A DNA stretch of 64,000 nt from Lysobacter sp. Root916 (lineage in GTDB: Bacteria; Pseudomonadota; Gammaproteobacteria; Xanthomonadales; Xanthomonadaceae): positions 1-64,000 of the forward strand of contig NZ_LMJF01000013.1 in the NCBI RefSeq assembly GCF_001429785.1, read 5' to 3'. Below the pieces are notes generated by a model. That model did no database searches and had not been told where the DNA came from. It was given only the letters and a program-made list of their open reading frames with translations. This document shows positions 9,582-17,434 of the stretch, in pieces. Each line of letters opens with the position of its first letter. Position 1 is the first letter of the stretch. The position numbers and the translations under genes are program-made.

Positions 9582-10679
9582 TCAGTCGAAGCAGTGCGGC
9601 ACGAAGCGGCTGCTGTTGCGGGTGATGCGGTCGCCGTCCTCGCGCACGCCCAGTCCGGCAGCGACGTCGCCGACCACCCAGGCGCCGAGCACGGCGTGGC
9701 CGGCGGCGCTTTGGTACAGCGGCGAATAAGCCTGGTAAACCGTGTCCGGCGCGGCCATCAGCGGGGCGCGTTCGAACATCGCCACGCCCTCGCCTTCGCG
9801 GCCCAGGCGCGGCTTGGCGACCAGCGGGCCGTCGATCGCGGCCGGATCGTGCGAGGCCGGCAGCAGGTTGGGATGGCCCGGGAACATGCGCCACAGCAGC
9901 GGCAGCAGGGCCTTGTTCGACAGCAACTGCTTCCAGGCCGGCTCGATCCAGCGCGTCGGCGCCGCCGGCAGGTGCTCCGCGAAAGGCTCGTCCAGCAACC
10001 ATTCCCAGGGGTAAAGCTTGAACAGCTGCGCGATCGGGCGGTCGTCGAGATCGACGTAGTTCGAATCGAGCCAGCCGATCTCGGCGATGTCCAGCGATTG
10101 GGTCGCGTAGCCGGCCTGGGCGCAGGTCTCGCGCAGGTACTCGACGGTCGCGCGGTCCTCCGGCGCCTCCAGGCAGCCGGCGAAATGCACCTGCGCGCCG
10201 ACGGGCAGCACCTGCGACCAGCGCTCGACCAGGCGCTCGTGGATCAGATTGAACTGATCGGCGCCGGCGGCGGTGTCTTCCAGCCAGTACCACTGCACCA
10301 CCGCGGCCTCGAACAGCGAGGTCGGGGTATCGGCGTTGTACTCGAGCAGCTTGGGTTCTCCATAGCCGTCGTAGGCCAGATCGAAGCGGCCGTACAGCGC
10401 CGGCTCCTTGGCGCGCCAGGAGCACTCGGCCAGTTCGGCGGCGCGCGCGCTCAAGCCCAACACGGCGTAATCGCCGCGTTCGACGACGTGAGCTACGGCT
10501 TGCAGGCACAGTTGGTGCAACTCGCCGGTCGCGGCTTCGATGCGGTCGATCTGGTCTTCGCGAAAGCGGTAGCAGGCGTCGTCGACCCAGTAGGCGCCGT
10601 CGAGGCTGTGGAAGTCGAAGCCCAGTGCCTCCACCCGCGCGCGCCAGTCCGGCCGCGGCGCGCAACGCTCGCGGCGCAT
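9582..10679 (-). CDS. Glutathionylspermidine synthase-like ATP-grasp protein (YjfC/YgiC type)
   Basis: A 365-residue protein of the glutathionylspermidine synthase C-terminal family. Visible: WVDDACYRF, YGRFDLAYDG, KLLEYNADTPTSLFEAA (a family hallmark), WLDSNYVDLDDRPI, WEWLLDEPF, and the ATP-grasp-like VAKPRLGREGEGVAMFE. It lacks the N-terminal amidase of true bifunctional enzymes, as YjfC and YgiC of E. coli do; those stand-alone ligases probably do not make glutathionylspermidine. Its ATG overlaps the stop codon of the upstream gene (ATGA), and the DUF350-DUF1190-YjfC order reproduces the enteric yjfL-yjfM-yjfC arrangement. Confidence 0.9.
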   Translation of the reverse strand: MRRERCAPRPDWRARVEALGFDFHSLDGAYWVDDACYRFREDQIDRIEAATGELHQLCLQAVAHVVERGDYAVLGLSARAAELAECSWRAKEPALYGRFDLAYDGYGEPKLLEYNADTPTSLFEAAVVQWYWLEDTAAGADQFNLIHERLVERWSQVLPVGAQVHFAGCLEAPEDRATVEYLRETCAQAGYATQSLDIAEIGWLDSNYVDLDDRPIAQLFKLYPWEWLLDEPFAEHLPAAPTRWIEPAWKQLLSNKALLPLLWRMFPGHPNLLPASHDPAAIDGPLVAKPRLGREGEGVAMFERAPLMAAPDTVYQAYSPLYQSAAGHAVLGAWVVGDVAAGLGVREDGDRITRNSSRFVPHCFD

Positions 10680-11128
10680 CAGGAACGGACCGAGTGCGCG
10701 GCGCCGGTGCGGCCGAAACCGCCGCGGTAACCGCGTTCGACCGTCGGCGCGCGGTATTCGGCGTCGCTGCGCAAGCCAGCACTGTTGCCGTAGCTACCGT
10801 AGCCGCCGTAGTAGCCGCGATGGTGGCGGCAGCGGTTGCCGGCCTGCTCGTCGCGCGGGTCCTGCGCCTTCTGCGGATACCAGGGCCCGTACCAGCGCCC
10901 GTTCTCGTAGGTGCAGCGATCGCTGTAGTCGCATTCGCAGCTGTAGCGATCGGCGTAACCGCCGCGCTGCACCGGCTCGGCGGTGAGATCGCGCACGATC
11001 GGATAACCGATCAGCCCGGCCGCGCCCAGCCACAGTAAAGGCACCGCGTAGGAGCGCTTGCGCTTGAGCGGGCCGGGGCGGGTGATCGTGGGCGTGTACT
11101 GCGACGCGCCGCGTTTCTTCTTCGCCAT
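10679..11128 (-). CDS. DUF1190-like membrane-anchored protein (YjfM/YgiB type)
   Basis: A 149-residue protein. A basic N-terminus (MAKKKRG) leads into one membrane segment (about 28-43, AVPLLWLGAAGLIGYP), followed by an exported domain with closely spaced cysteines (CECDYSDRC), an NGRWYGPWYP stretch, and a Gly/Tyr-rich tail. Composition and position between DUF350 and YjfC-like genes fit YgiB/YjfM (DUF1190), whose role is unknown. The ATG at 11128 starts 2 bp after the upstream stop codon and the gene ends overlapping yjfC, so translation is probably coupled. Family call rests partly on synteny. Confidence 0.75.
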   Translation of the reverse strand: MAKKKRGASQYTPTITRPGPLKRKRSYAVPLLWLGAAGLIGYPIVRDLTAEPVQRGGYADRYSCECDYSDRCTYENGRWYGPWYPQKAQDPRDEQAGNRCRHHRGYYGGYGSYGNSAGLRSDAEYRAPTVERGYRGGFGRTGAAHSVRS

Positions 11129-11130
11129 CG

Positions 11131-11535
11131 TCAGTAAGTCATCGCCGCGGCGTTGATCAGGCCCACGCCCAGATGCAGGGTGGCGGACAACAGCGCGGCG
11201 GCCTGCTCGCCGCGCTCGATGCGCGCGGGAAATCCCGGCAGCAGCAAGCGGGTCAGCACATGCGCGGCGGCCTGCGTCAGCATCGCGACCGCGCCCCACA
11301 CGGCCAGATCGATCAGGCTGAGGCTGTGCGCCATCGCGCTGGCCAGCGGCAGACAGAAGCCGAGCAGCGCGCCGGCCAGGGCGGTGCTGGCGGCGAGGTT
11401 GCCGTCGCGGATCAACTGCAGTTCGCGATGCGGCGTGAGTTGCAGGTACACCGCCAGAAACAAGGCGACGAACCCCAGCCCGACCCCGAAATAACCGGCG
11501 AACGCCGGCAGACCCTGCAAGTACGACATTCCCAC
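11131..11535 (-). CDS. DUF350 membrane protein (YjfL type)
   Basis: A 134-residue inner-membrane protein with about four hydrophobic segments (FAGYFGVGLGFVALFLAVYL, AGALLGFCLPLASAMA, LIDLAVWGAVAMLTQAAAHVL, ATLHLGVGLINAAAM) and the HRELQLIRDGNLAAS loop typical of DUF350. First gene of the yjfL-yjfM-yjfC-argD-HIT run. Function unknown; in other bacteria DUF350 genes accompany glutathionylspermidine synthase-like ligases, as here. Confidence 0.88.
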   Translation of the reverse strand: MGMSYLQGLPAFAGYFGVGLGFVALFLAVYLQLTPHRELQLIRDGNLAASTALAGALLGFCLPLASAMAHSLSLIDLAVWGAVAMLTQAAAHVLTRLLLPGFPARIERGEQAAALLSATLHLGVGLINAAAMTY

Positions 11536-11679
11536 CCCTGATCGGAAAGCCCGCAGACCTTAGCCCGACCGCGCAGGGGCGACAAGGCGGAATGCGGCAG
11601 GACGCACTGTGCGCTGCGTCATGCGGTGAACCGGGGGTCGCGCGCAGAATCGGCAGACCACTCCAGGGACCCCACGCTC

Positions 11680-13275
11680 ATGACCCAGCCGCGCCGCTCG
11701 TCGTTCGCCTGTCTGCTGTCCGCCCTGCTCGCCGCCGGCTCCGCCGCCGCGGCGCCGCCCAATGCGCCCGCGCCCAAGATCTCGATCACCGAGACCGCCG
11801 CGTTCGACGCCGCCTCGGTGCCCGCCTACACCGGCGACTACGCCGACATCTACGCCTACCTCGAACAGCACCGCGCGCAGGATCTGGAACAGCTGCAGCG
11901 TTGGGTGCGGCAGCCGTCGATCAGCGCGCAGAACCAGGGCATCCAGGAAATGGCCGAGCTGCTGCGCGCCGACCTGCAGGGCCTGGGCTTCCGCGACACC
12001 GCGCTGGTGCCGACTTCCGGGCACCCTGGCGTCTACGGCTACTACGACGCCGGTGCCGAACACACGCTGGTCGTCTACATGATGTACGACGTGCAGCCGA
12101 TCGAGCCCACCGGCTGGAAGGTCGACGCCTTCAAGGGCGAGCTGGTCGACGAGCCCGGCCTGGGCAAGGTGTTGATGGCGCGCGGCGCGACCAATCAGAA
12201 GGGCCCGCAGCGCGCGTTTCTCAATGCGCTGGCGGCGATGATCAAGGTGCGCGGCAAGCCGCCGGTGAACCTGATCGTGCTGGCCGAGGGCGAGGAAGAG
12301 CTGGGCTCGCCGCACTATCCGGAAGTGGTGGCCAAGTACGAAGCGCAACTGCGCAAGGCCGACGGCGTGTTCTTCCCGATGAACACCCAGGGCCGCGACG
12401 GCGAGCCCAGCATGTTCCTGGGCGTGAAGGGCATCCTGTATTTCGAGCTGGAAGCGCGCGGCAATGCCAAGACCGGCGGTTCGCAGAAGAGCGAGGTGCA
12501 CGGCTCGATGGCGGCGACCCTGGATTCGCCGACCTGGCGCCTGGTGCAGGCGCTGTCGACCCTGACCACGCCCGAGGGCGAGATCGCGGTGCCGGGCTAC
12601 CGCGACGCGATCCGCCCGCCCAACGCCGAGGAACAGCGCCTGTACAACGGCCTGATCCGCGACCGCGAGCAGGACGCGGCCAAGACCCTGGAGGTGCTGG
12701 GCGCGACGCGCTGGAAGAACGGGCGCAGCGTGCGCGAGGCGGTGGCATCGGAATTGTTCGACACCACCCTCAACATCGACGGCCTGGTCGCGGGCTACAC
12801 CGGCGAAGGCGTCAAGACCATCCTGCCGCACCGCGCGGTGGCCAAGGTCGATTCGCGGCTGGTGCCCAACCAGACCCCGGAGCAGGCGCTGGGCCTGATC
12901 CGCAAGCAGCTCGACGCACAGGGCTTCGACGACATCGTGGTGCGCCAGCTGTCCGGCTATCCGCCGGCGCAGACCTCGGTGGACGCACCGTTGTCGCGCG
13001 CGGCGATCGGCACCTACCGCAAGTACGGCTTCACCCCCACCATCGCGCCGCGCCTGGCCGGCAGTGCGCCCTACTACGTGTTCACCCAGACCCTGGGCCT
13101 GCCGATGATCGCCGGCGGCCTGGGCCACGGCAGCGGCGCGCACGCGCCCAACGAGTACATGGTGGTGGAACCGCAGGCCGGTTCGAAGATTGCCGGGCTG
13201 GCGCAGGCCGAGCGCTTCTATGTCGACCTGATGTATGCGCTGTCGGATTCGCTAAAGGCGACGGCGAAGAAGTAA
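11680..13275 (+). CDS. Exported M20-family peptidase-like protein with altered metal-site residues
   Basis: A 531-residue protein with a signal peptide (about 1-25, SAAAAPP) and the layout of M20 dipeptidases: HTLVVYMMYDVQP (128-140), GATNQKGPQRAFLNAL (169-184), LAEGEEELGSP (201-211), dimerisation domain, AVAKVDSRLVPNQ, and a C-terminal GGLGHGSGAHAPNEY. In typical M20 members the first motif is HxDVQP and the second GxxDxKG, supplying a metal His and the bridging Asp. Here these are Met135 and Asn172, while the catalytic Glu pair and the C-terminal His are kept. The start at 11680 is chosen because it begins the signal peptide. It may be a non-classical or inactive member. It stands alone, divergent from yjfL. 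Confidence 0.85.
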   Translation: MTQPRRSSFACLLSALLAAGSAAAAPPNAPAPKISITETAAFDAASVPAYTGDYADIYAYLEQHRAQDLEQLQRWVRQPSISAQNQGIQEMAELLRADLQGLGFRDTALVPTSGHPGVYGYYDAGAEHTLVVYMMYDVQPIEPTGWKVDAFKGELVDEPGLGKVLMARGATNQKGPQRAFLNALAAMIKVRGKPPVNLIVLAEGEEELGSPHYPEVVAKYEAQLRKADGVFFPMNTQGRDGEPSMFLGVKGILYFELEARGNAKTGGSQKSEVHGSMAATLDSPTWRLVQALSTLTTPEGEIAVPGYRDAIRPPNAEEQRLYNGLIRDREQDAAKTLEVLGATRWKNGRSVREAVASELFDTTLNIDGLVAGYTGEGVKTILPHRAVAKVDSRLVPNQTPEQALGLIRKQLDAQGFDDIVVRQLSGYPPAQTSVDAPLSRAAIGTYRKYGFTPTIAPRLAGSAPYYVFTQTLGLPMIAGGLGHGSGAHAPNEYMVVEPQAGSKIAGLAQAERFYVDLMYALSDSLKATAKK

Positions 13276-13353
13276 GGCGGCGATGCGGTGGGCGCGGCGA
13301 TGGGCCGCGCTCACCCTGCTGTCGTCGCTTGCGCGGGCGCGTGGCGATGCGAC

Positions 13354-13388
13354 GCGATGCGGTTCGCTGCGCTCACCGCATCCTACGG
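13354..13388. repeat. Dispersed intergenic repeat, copy 1
   Basis: GCGATGCGGTTCGC, a short variable spacer, then CTCACCGCATCCTACGG, in the gap between the M20 and SDR genes. A near-identical element lies at 17329-17366. The two ends (GATGCGGT and ACCGCATC) are complementary, so each copy can fold. Confidence 0.75.
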
Positions 13389-13413
13389 AGGCGATGGTGG
13401 AGCGCGCGCGGAC

Positions 13414-14259
13414 TCAGCGCGGGGGCTGGTGCGCGCGGTCGGAGTCCAGGAACAGGTCCGGCAGCAGAGGCTGGGTCGGATCGACCGCGTAGCGCGCGAA
13501 GTCGGTGACGCCTTGCGCGGCCAGCACTTCGTCGTCGATCAGGAAGTGGCCGTGGTAGCCCTGCGCCGGCCGCGTCAGCACCGCCTGTGCGGCGTCGGCG
13601 ACGATTTCGGGCCTACGGCAGCGTTCGGCCTGCACGCCCGGAATCATGTTGATCGCATCGGTGGCGATCACCGTGCGCGGCCACAGCGCGTTGACCGCCA
13701 CGCCCTGCGGCCCGAACTCGGCGGCCAGGCCCAGGGTGACGAAACTCATGCCCATCTTGGCCAGGGTGTAGCCGGTGTGCGGCGCCCACCACTTGGGATC
13801 GAGGTTCGGCGGCGGCGCCAGGGTCAAGATATGCGGGTTGGGTGCCTTCAACAGATGCGGCAGACAGGCCTGCGCGCACAGGAAACTGCCGCGCGCGTTG
13901 ACCTGCTGCATCAGGTCGAAGCGCTTCATCGGCGTGTCCAGGGTGCCGCGCAGCCAGATCGCGCTGGCGTTGTTGACCAGGATGTCGAGGCCGCCGAACG
14001 CGTCGACGGTGGCCGCGACCGCGGCGCGGACCTCGTCCTCCTCGCGGATGTCGCACTTGAGCGCGAGCGCGCGGCCGCCGGCGGCCTCGATCTCGGCGGC
14101 GACGCTGTGAATGGTGCCGGGCAGCTTGGGATTGGCGACGTCGGACTTGGCCGCGATCGCGATGTTGGCGCCGTCGCGCGCGGCGCGCAGTGCGATCGCG
14201 CGGCCGATGCCGCGCGAGGCGCCGGTGATGAAGAGGGTCTTGCCGGAGAGGCTGGTCAT
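13414..14259 (-). CDS. SDR family oxidoreductase (HSDL2-like)
   Basis: A 281-residue short-chain dehydrogenase. N-terminal Rossmann motif TGASRGIGRAIALRAA, DIREED, NNASAIWL, and the active-site YTLAK (Tyr-x-x-x-Lys). The stretch HILTLAPPPNLDPKWW before the Tyr and the later AAEFGPQGVAVNALWP resemble hydroxysteroid dehydrogenase-like 2 proteins, including the missing classical Ser 13 residues before Tyr. HSDL2-type proteins, as I recall, have SPP where this has APP, so even the alternative Ser is absent. NADP(H) or NAD(H) use and substrate are unknown. It stands between an M20-like gene and a kinase-like gene with no obvious functional link. Confidence 0.88.
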   Translation of the reverse strand: MTSLSGKTLFITGASRGIGRAIALRAARDGANIAIAAKSDVANPKLPGTIHSVAAEIEAAGGRALALKCDIREEDEVRAAVAATVDAFGGLDILVNNASAIWLRGTLDTPMKRFDLMQQVNARGSFLCAQACLPHLLKAPNPHILTLAPPPNLDPKWWAPHTGYTLAKMGMSFVTLGLAAEFGPQGVAVNALWPRTVIATDAINMIPGVQAERCRRPEIVADAAQAVLTRPAQGYHGHFLIDDEVLAAQGVTDFARYAVDPTQPLLPDLFLDSDRAHQPPR

Positions 14260-14277
14260 GGTGGAAGGCCGGAATTA

Positions 14278-14352
14278 GGGATCAGAGGTTAGGGATTCGC
14301 AAGCATCCGCAAGCCCACATCCTAATCCCTAATCCCAACCCCCTAATCCCTG
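14278..14352. repeat. Degenerate TAGGGATT/AATCCCTA repeats
   Basis: The spacer between the SDR gene and the kinase-like gene has TTAGGGATT and then CCTAATCCCTAATCCC and CCTAATCCCTG, i.e. both orientations of a short GGGATTAGG-type unit. The same family of unit (GGGATT.GGGATT) fills 14998-15228. Confidence 0.6.
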
Positions 14353-14355
14353 CCG

Positions 14356-14997
14356 TCAAGGCTTGGGTCCCTGCCCTTCGTTGTCCTCCCAATGCAGGAT
14401 GCGCCGGGTCACGAAGCGGTATACCGGTTTGCCGGTCGCGAACCAGGCCTGGCGTAGCCAGGAGGGCCGCTTGAGCAGGCGCCGCTCGATCGGCGTCAAA
14501 GCCTGCGGGCAGTAAGTGCGCTTGTGCTTGAGCAGATGGCGCAGGTCCTCGCGCGCGAGCAGGCGCAGCCAGCGCGCGCGCGGGCGCCCGCGCACCGCCA
14601 GTTGGAAGTCGATCACCGCCGGCGCGCCGTCGGCCAGCACCAGCCAGTTGGCCTCCTTGGCCAGATCGTTGTGGGCGATGCCGCAGCGATGCAGTTGCTG
14701 CAGCAGGCGGCGCGCGCGCCGGAAGTAGGCGACATCGCCGTGCGGCGGGCGCTGGTACATGGCGGCGCCGTCGAGATAGCTGCGGTCGAGCCGGCGCCCG
14801 TCCCAGCGCAGCAGCTGCGGCGCGGCCAGGCCGTGCACGCGGCGCAGCGCCAGGGCCTCGCGCCGCGCCAGCCACCAGGCCGGCAAACGCAGCCACAGCG
14901 GCACGTGGGCGAGGTCGCGGCGCACGAACAGGCCGTCGCCGTCGCGCATCAGCGCGATGCGACCGAAGCTGTCGGCCTTGAGCGCGGCGACTTCCAC
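14356..14997 (-). CDS. Protein kinase-like (lipopolysaccharide-kinase type) protein
   Basis: About 213 residues from a GTG at 14997. Kinase-fold signatures are clear: catalytic loop HRCGIAHNDLAKEANWLV (HxDxxxxN) and PAVIDFQLA in place of DFG. This small fold occurs in LPS-modifying sugar kinases of the WaaP/KdkA group and in RIO-like proteins. No N-terminal glycine loop is obvious. The frame stays open upstream, but that part translates the intergenic GGGATT repeats (PIPNPPSPIP) and is unlikely to be coding; GTG at 14997 (VEVAALKADSFG) is the best start, with the ATG at the MRDGDG position as alternative. Substrate unknown. Confidence 0.75.
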   Translation of the reverse strand: MEVAALKADSFGRIALMRDGDGLFVRRDLAHVPLWLRLPAWWLARREALALRRVHGLAAPQLLRWDGRRLDRSYLDGAAMYQRPPHGDVAYFRRARRLLQQLHRCGIAHNDLAKEANWLVLADGAPAVIDFQLAVRGRPRARWLRLLAREDLRHLLKHKRTYCPQALTPIERRLLKRPSWLRQAWFATGKPVYRFVTRRILHWEDNEGQGPKP

Positions 14998-15070
14998 GGC
15001 CGGGATTGGGGATGGAGGATTCGGGATTGGCAAAGGCGGAGGGCGCTGTGTCGAAGGTCCGGGGCAGGCT

Positions 15071-15228
15071 GAGACCAGTGTACCGACGCGCCGCGGCGGC
15101 GCTCTACGGATCCCGAATCGCGAATCTCGAATCCCGGCCCTTGGCGATGTCAACTGTCATGAGCCCAGTGTACCGACGCCACGCATCGCCGCTTTTGCGT
15201 ATCCCGAATCCCGAATCGCCAATCCCGG
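15071..15228. repeat. Two tandem 90-bp intergenic repeat units
   Basis: Unit A begins GAGACCAGTGTACCGACGC at 15071 and ends AATCCCGG at 15137; unit B begins GAGCCCAGTGTACCGACGC at 15161 and ends AATCCCGG at 15227. The offset is exactly 90 bp. Each ends with alternating ATCCCGAATC units, the same short family seen at 14278-14352. Confidence 0.8.
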
Positions 15229-15232
15229 CTCC

Positions 15233-15238
15233 TATAAT
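15233..15238 (+). promoter_or_regulatory. Perfect -10 hexamer at the DedA-PAP2 start
   Basis: TATAAT lies only 7 bp before the ATG at 15245, so transcription from it would begin at or next to the start codon and give a leaderless mRNA. No clear -35 is seen, because repeat unit B occupies that position. Confidence 0.5.
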
Positions 15239-15244
15239 CGAGCG

Positions 15245-17266
15245 ATGGATTCAGCCTGGCTCGAAAGCGCGACCGCATGGATCGCGGCGAACCCCACCGC
15301 CGCCGGCGCGGTGATCTTCCTGATTGCGTTCTGCGATGCCCTGATCCTGGCGGGCATCGTGGTGCCGGCCCTGCCGCTGCTGTTCGCGGTCGGCGCACTG
15401 GTCGGCCTGGGCCACATCAGCGGGCCTTATGCGCTGGCCTGCGCGGCGGCGGGCGCCTTCGCCGGCGACGGCCTGAGCTATTGGGTCGGCTATCGCTGGG
15501 GGCCGCAGCTGCGCCAACGCTGGCCGTTCTCGCGCTATCCGCAATGGCTGGATCGCGGCGAGCAGTTGTTCCGCCGCCATGGCAGCAAAAGCATCCTGAT
15601 CGCGCGCTTCGTCGGCGCGGTGCGGCCGTTCGTGCCGGCGATCGCGGGCATGCTGCACATGCCGGCGCGCCGCTACGCCCTGCCCAGCCTGTTCGCCTGC
15701 ATCGCCTGGGCGGCCGCGTTCCTGGCCCCGGGCTGGCTCCTGGGCGCGTCCTACGATGCGGTGGCCGCGGTCGCCGACCGTCTGGCCCTGGTGCTGGGCG
15801 GGCTGCTGGTGGCGGTGGCGCTGGTCTGGGCCTGCGTGCTCTACACCTGGCGCTGGTTCGCCGCGCACGCCAATAACCTGCTGGCGCGCGCCTTGCGCTG
15901 GACCCGCCGGCATCCGCGCATGGGCCGCTATGCCGAAGCCCTGATCGACCCGAACCGGCCCGAGTCGGCCTCGCTGGCGATCCTGGCCGTATGCCTGCTG
16001 GCTATCAGCTGGGTCTGGTTCACCCTGCTGGCGACCCTGCTCGCCAGCGGCGGTCCGCTGGCGCTGGATCACAGCATCCACGAACTGATGTGGAGCCTGC
16101 GCAATCCGCTGGCCGACCGCCTGATGGCTGCGCTGGCCAGCCTGGGCGACGCGGCGGTGCTGGCGCCGGCGGCGCTGGTCGCGCTGGGCTATCTGCTGTG
16201 GCGGCGGCGCTGGATGGCGGCCGCGCACTGGGTCGCGGCGATCGTGTTCGGCCTGGCCCTGACCTCGCTGCTGGAAGCGGCGATCGACATGCCACGTCCG
16301 CCGACCGCGCCGGCCGGCTTCGGCTTCCCTTCGGTCGCGGTCACCATGACTACGATCGTGTTCGGTTTCTTCGCGGTGCTGATCGCGCGCGAGTTGCCGG
16401 GGCGGCAACGCGTGTGGCCGTATTTGCTGGCGGGCGTGGTGACCACCCTGGTCGGCTTCGCGCGCCTGTACCTGGGCGCGCACTGGCCCAGCGACCTGGT
16501 CGGCGGCACTCTGTTCGGCATCGTCTGGCTGTTGATCCTGGGCATCGCCTATCGCCGCCACGTCGCGCGTTCGTTCTGGATGCGGCCGCTGGCCTGGCTG
16601 TTCTACGGCAGCTTCGCGGCCGCGGCGCTGTGGCATGCGCCGCGCTCGGCCGACGCGCTGCTGGCGAAGTTCGCCGCGGCCGCGCCCACCCGCGTGCTGG
16701 CGATCGACGACTGGTGGCGACGCGATTGGGCGACCCTGCCCGAGCATCGCAACGAACGCGATTTGCGCCGGCGCTGGCCGCTGGACCTGCAGGTCGCCGG
16801 CCCGCTGGAGCCGCTGCGCGCGAGCCTGATCGCGCAGGGCTGGCGGGTGCAGCCGCAGGCCGATTGGCTGGCCACGATCGCCCTGCTCAACGACAGCGCG
16901 CCGCCGCTGGAACAGGCGGTACTGCCGGCCACGCTGGATGCGCAGGCCGAATCCCTGCTGTTCCTGCGCGCGGGCGCGCGCCCCGACGAGCAATACGCGC
17001 TGCGCCTGTGGCCGGCGCCGGCGACGTTCGAGGACGGCACGCCGCTGTGGCTGGGCACCAGCCAGGTGCTGCGACTCAACAAGCCCCTGGATGCGGCCGC
17101 GTTGTGGCTGCCGACCAGCGACGACGCACGCGCGCACGCGACCGTGCGCGCGGCATTGAAGGAATTCAGCGCGATCGAGGCGACCGGGTTCCATGGCACG
17201 CCGGTGCTGCGCTTGCGCACGGTCGCACCGGGCGATGCCGGGGCGGTGAAGGCGCGCACGCCTTAG
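15245..17266 (+). CDS. DedA - PAP2 phosphatase - LssY-C fusion membrane protein
   Basis: A 673-residue inner-membrane protein with three modules. Residues about 10-200 are a DedA/SNARE-associated domain (FCDALILAGIVVPALPLLFAVG, GDGLSYWVGYRWG, RHGSKSILIARFVGAVRPFVP), a family linked to undecaprenyl-phosphate and lipid flipping. Residues about 230-440 resemble a PAP2 lipid phosphatase, ending ARLYLGAHWPSDLVGG with the motif-3 His and Asp. Residues about 470-673 resemble the LssY C-terminal domain. Bifunctional DedA-PAP2 proteins are known. Here PAP2 motif 1 (EAAIDMPRP) lacks the Lys, and motif 2 reads FPSVAV instead of PSGH, so the usual acid His is missing. The start is at a TATAAT 7 bp upstream. 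Confidence 0.88.
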   Translation: MDSAWLESATAWIAANPTAAGAVIFLIAFCDALILAGIVVPALPLLFAVGALVGLGHISGPYALACAAAGAFAGDGLSYWVGYRWGPQLRQRWPFSRYPQWLDRGEQLFRRHGSKSILIARFVGAVRPFVPAIAGMLHMPARRYALPSLFACIAWAAAFLAPGWLLGASYDAVAAVADRLALVLGGLLVAVALVWACVLYTWRWFAAHANNLLARALRWTRRHPRMGRYAEALIDPNRPESASLAILAVCLLAISWVWFTLLATLLASGGPLALDHSIHELMWSLRNPLADRLMAALASLGDAAVLAPAALVALGYLLWRRRWMAAAHWVAAIVFGLALTSLLEAAIDMPRPPTAPAGFGFPSVAVTMTTIVFGFFAVLIARELPGRQRVWPYLLAGVVTTLVGFARLYLGAHWPSDLVGGTLFGIVWLLILGIAYRRHVARSFWMRPLAWLFYGSFAAAALWHAPRSADALLAKFAAAAPTRVLAIDDWWRRDWATLPEHRNERDLRRRWPLDLQVAGPLEPLRASLIAQGWRVQPQADWLATIALLNDSAPPLEQAVLPATLDAQAESLLFLRAGARPDEQYALRLWPAPATFEDGTPLWLGTSQVLRLNKPLDAAALWLPTSDDARAHATVRAALKEFSAIEATGFHGTPVLRLRTVAPGDAGAVKARTP

Positions 17267-17328
17267 GGCGGGGCGCGAGCGCTGGGCGCTTTCGCTGCGA
17301 GCAGCGATGCAGTTCGGAGTGACGCGGT

Positions 17329-17366
17329 GCGATGCGGTTCGCCTGGCGGCTCATCGCATCCTACGG
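17329..17366. repeat. Dispersed intergenic repeat, copy 2
   Basis: GCGATGCGGTTCGC, spacer, then CTCATCGCATCCTACGG, matching the element at 13354-13388 with one substitution in the shared right part. It fills part of the 168-bp gap between the convergent DedA-PAP2 and Lon-N genes. Confidence 0.75.
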
Positions 17367-17434
17367 CTGGCTTTGCGATGGCATAGGGCCCATCCGCGCG
17401 CGCATCGTATGGCGACCCGGCATCGGTCGCTGGC

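Noticed and set aside
10679-11299. Longer start for the DUF1190-like gene
   Set aside because: The added 57 residues run through the DUF350 coding region and would not fit the coupled starts.
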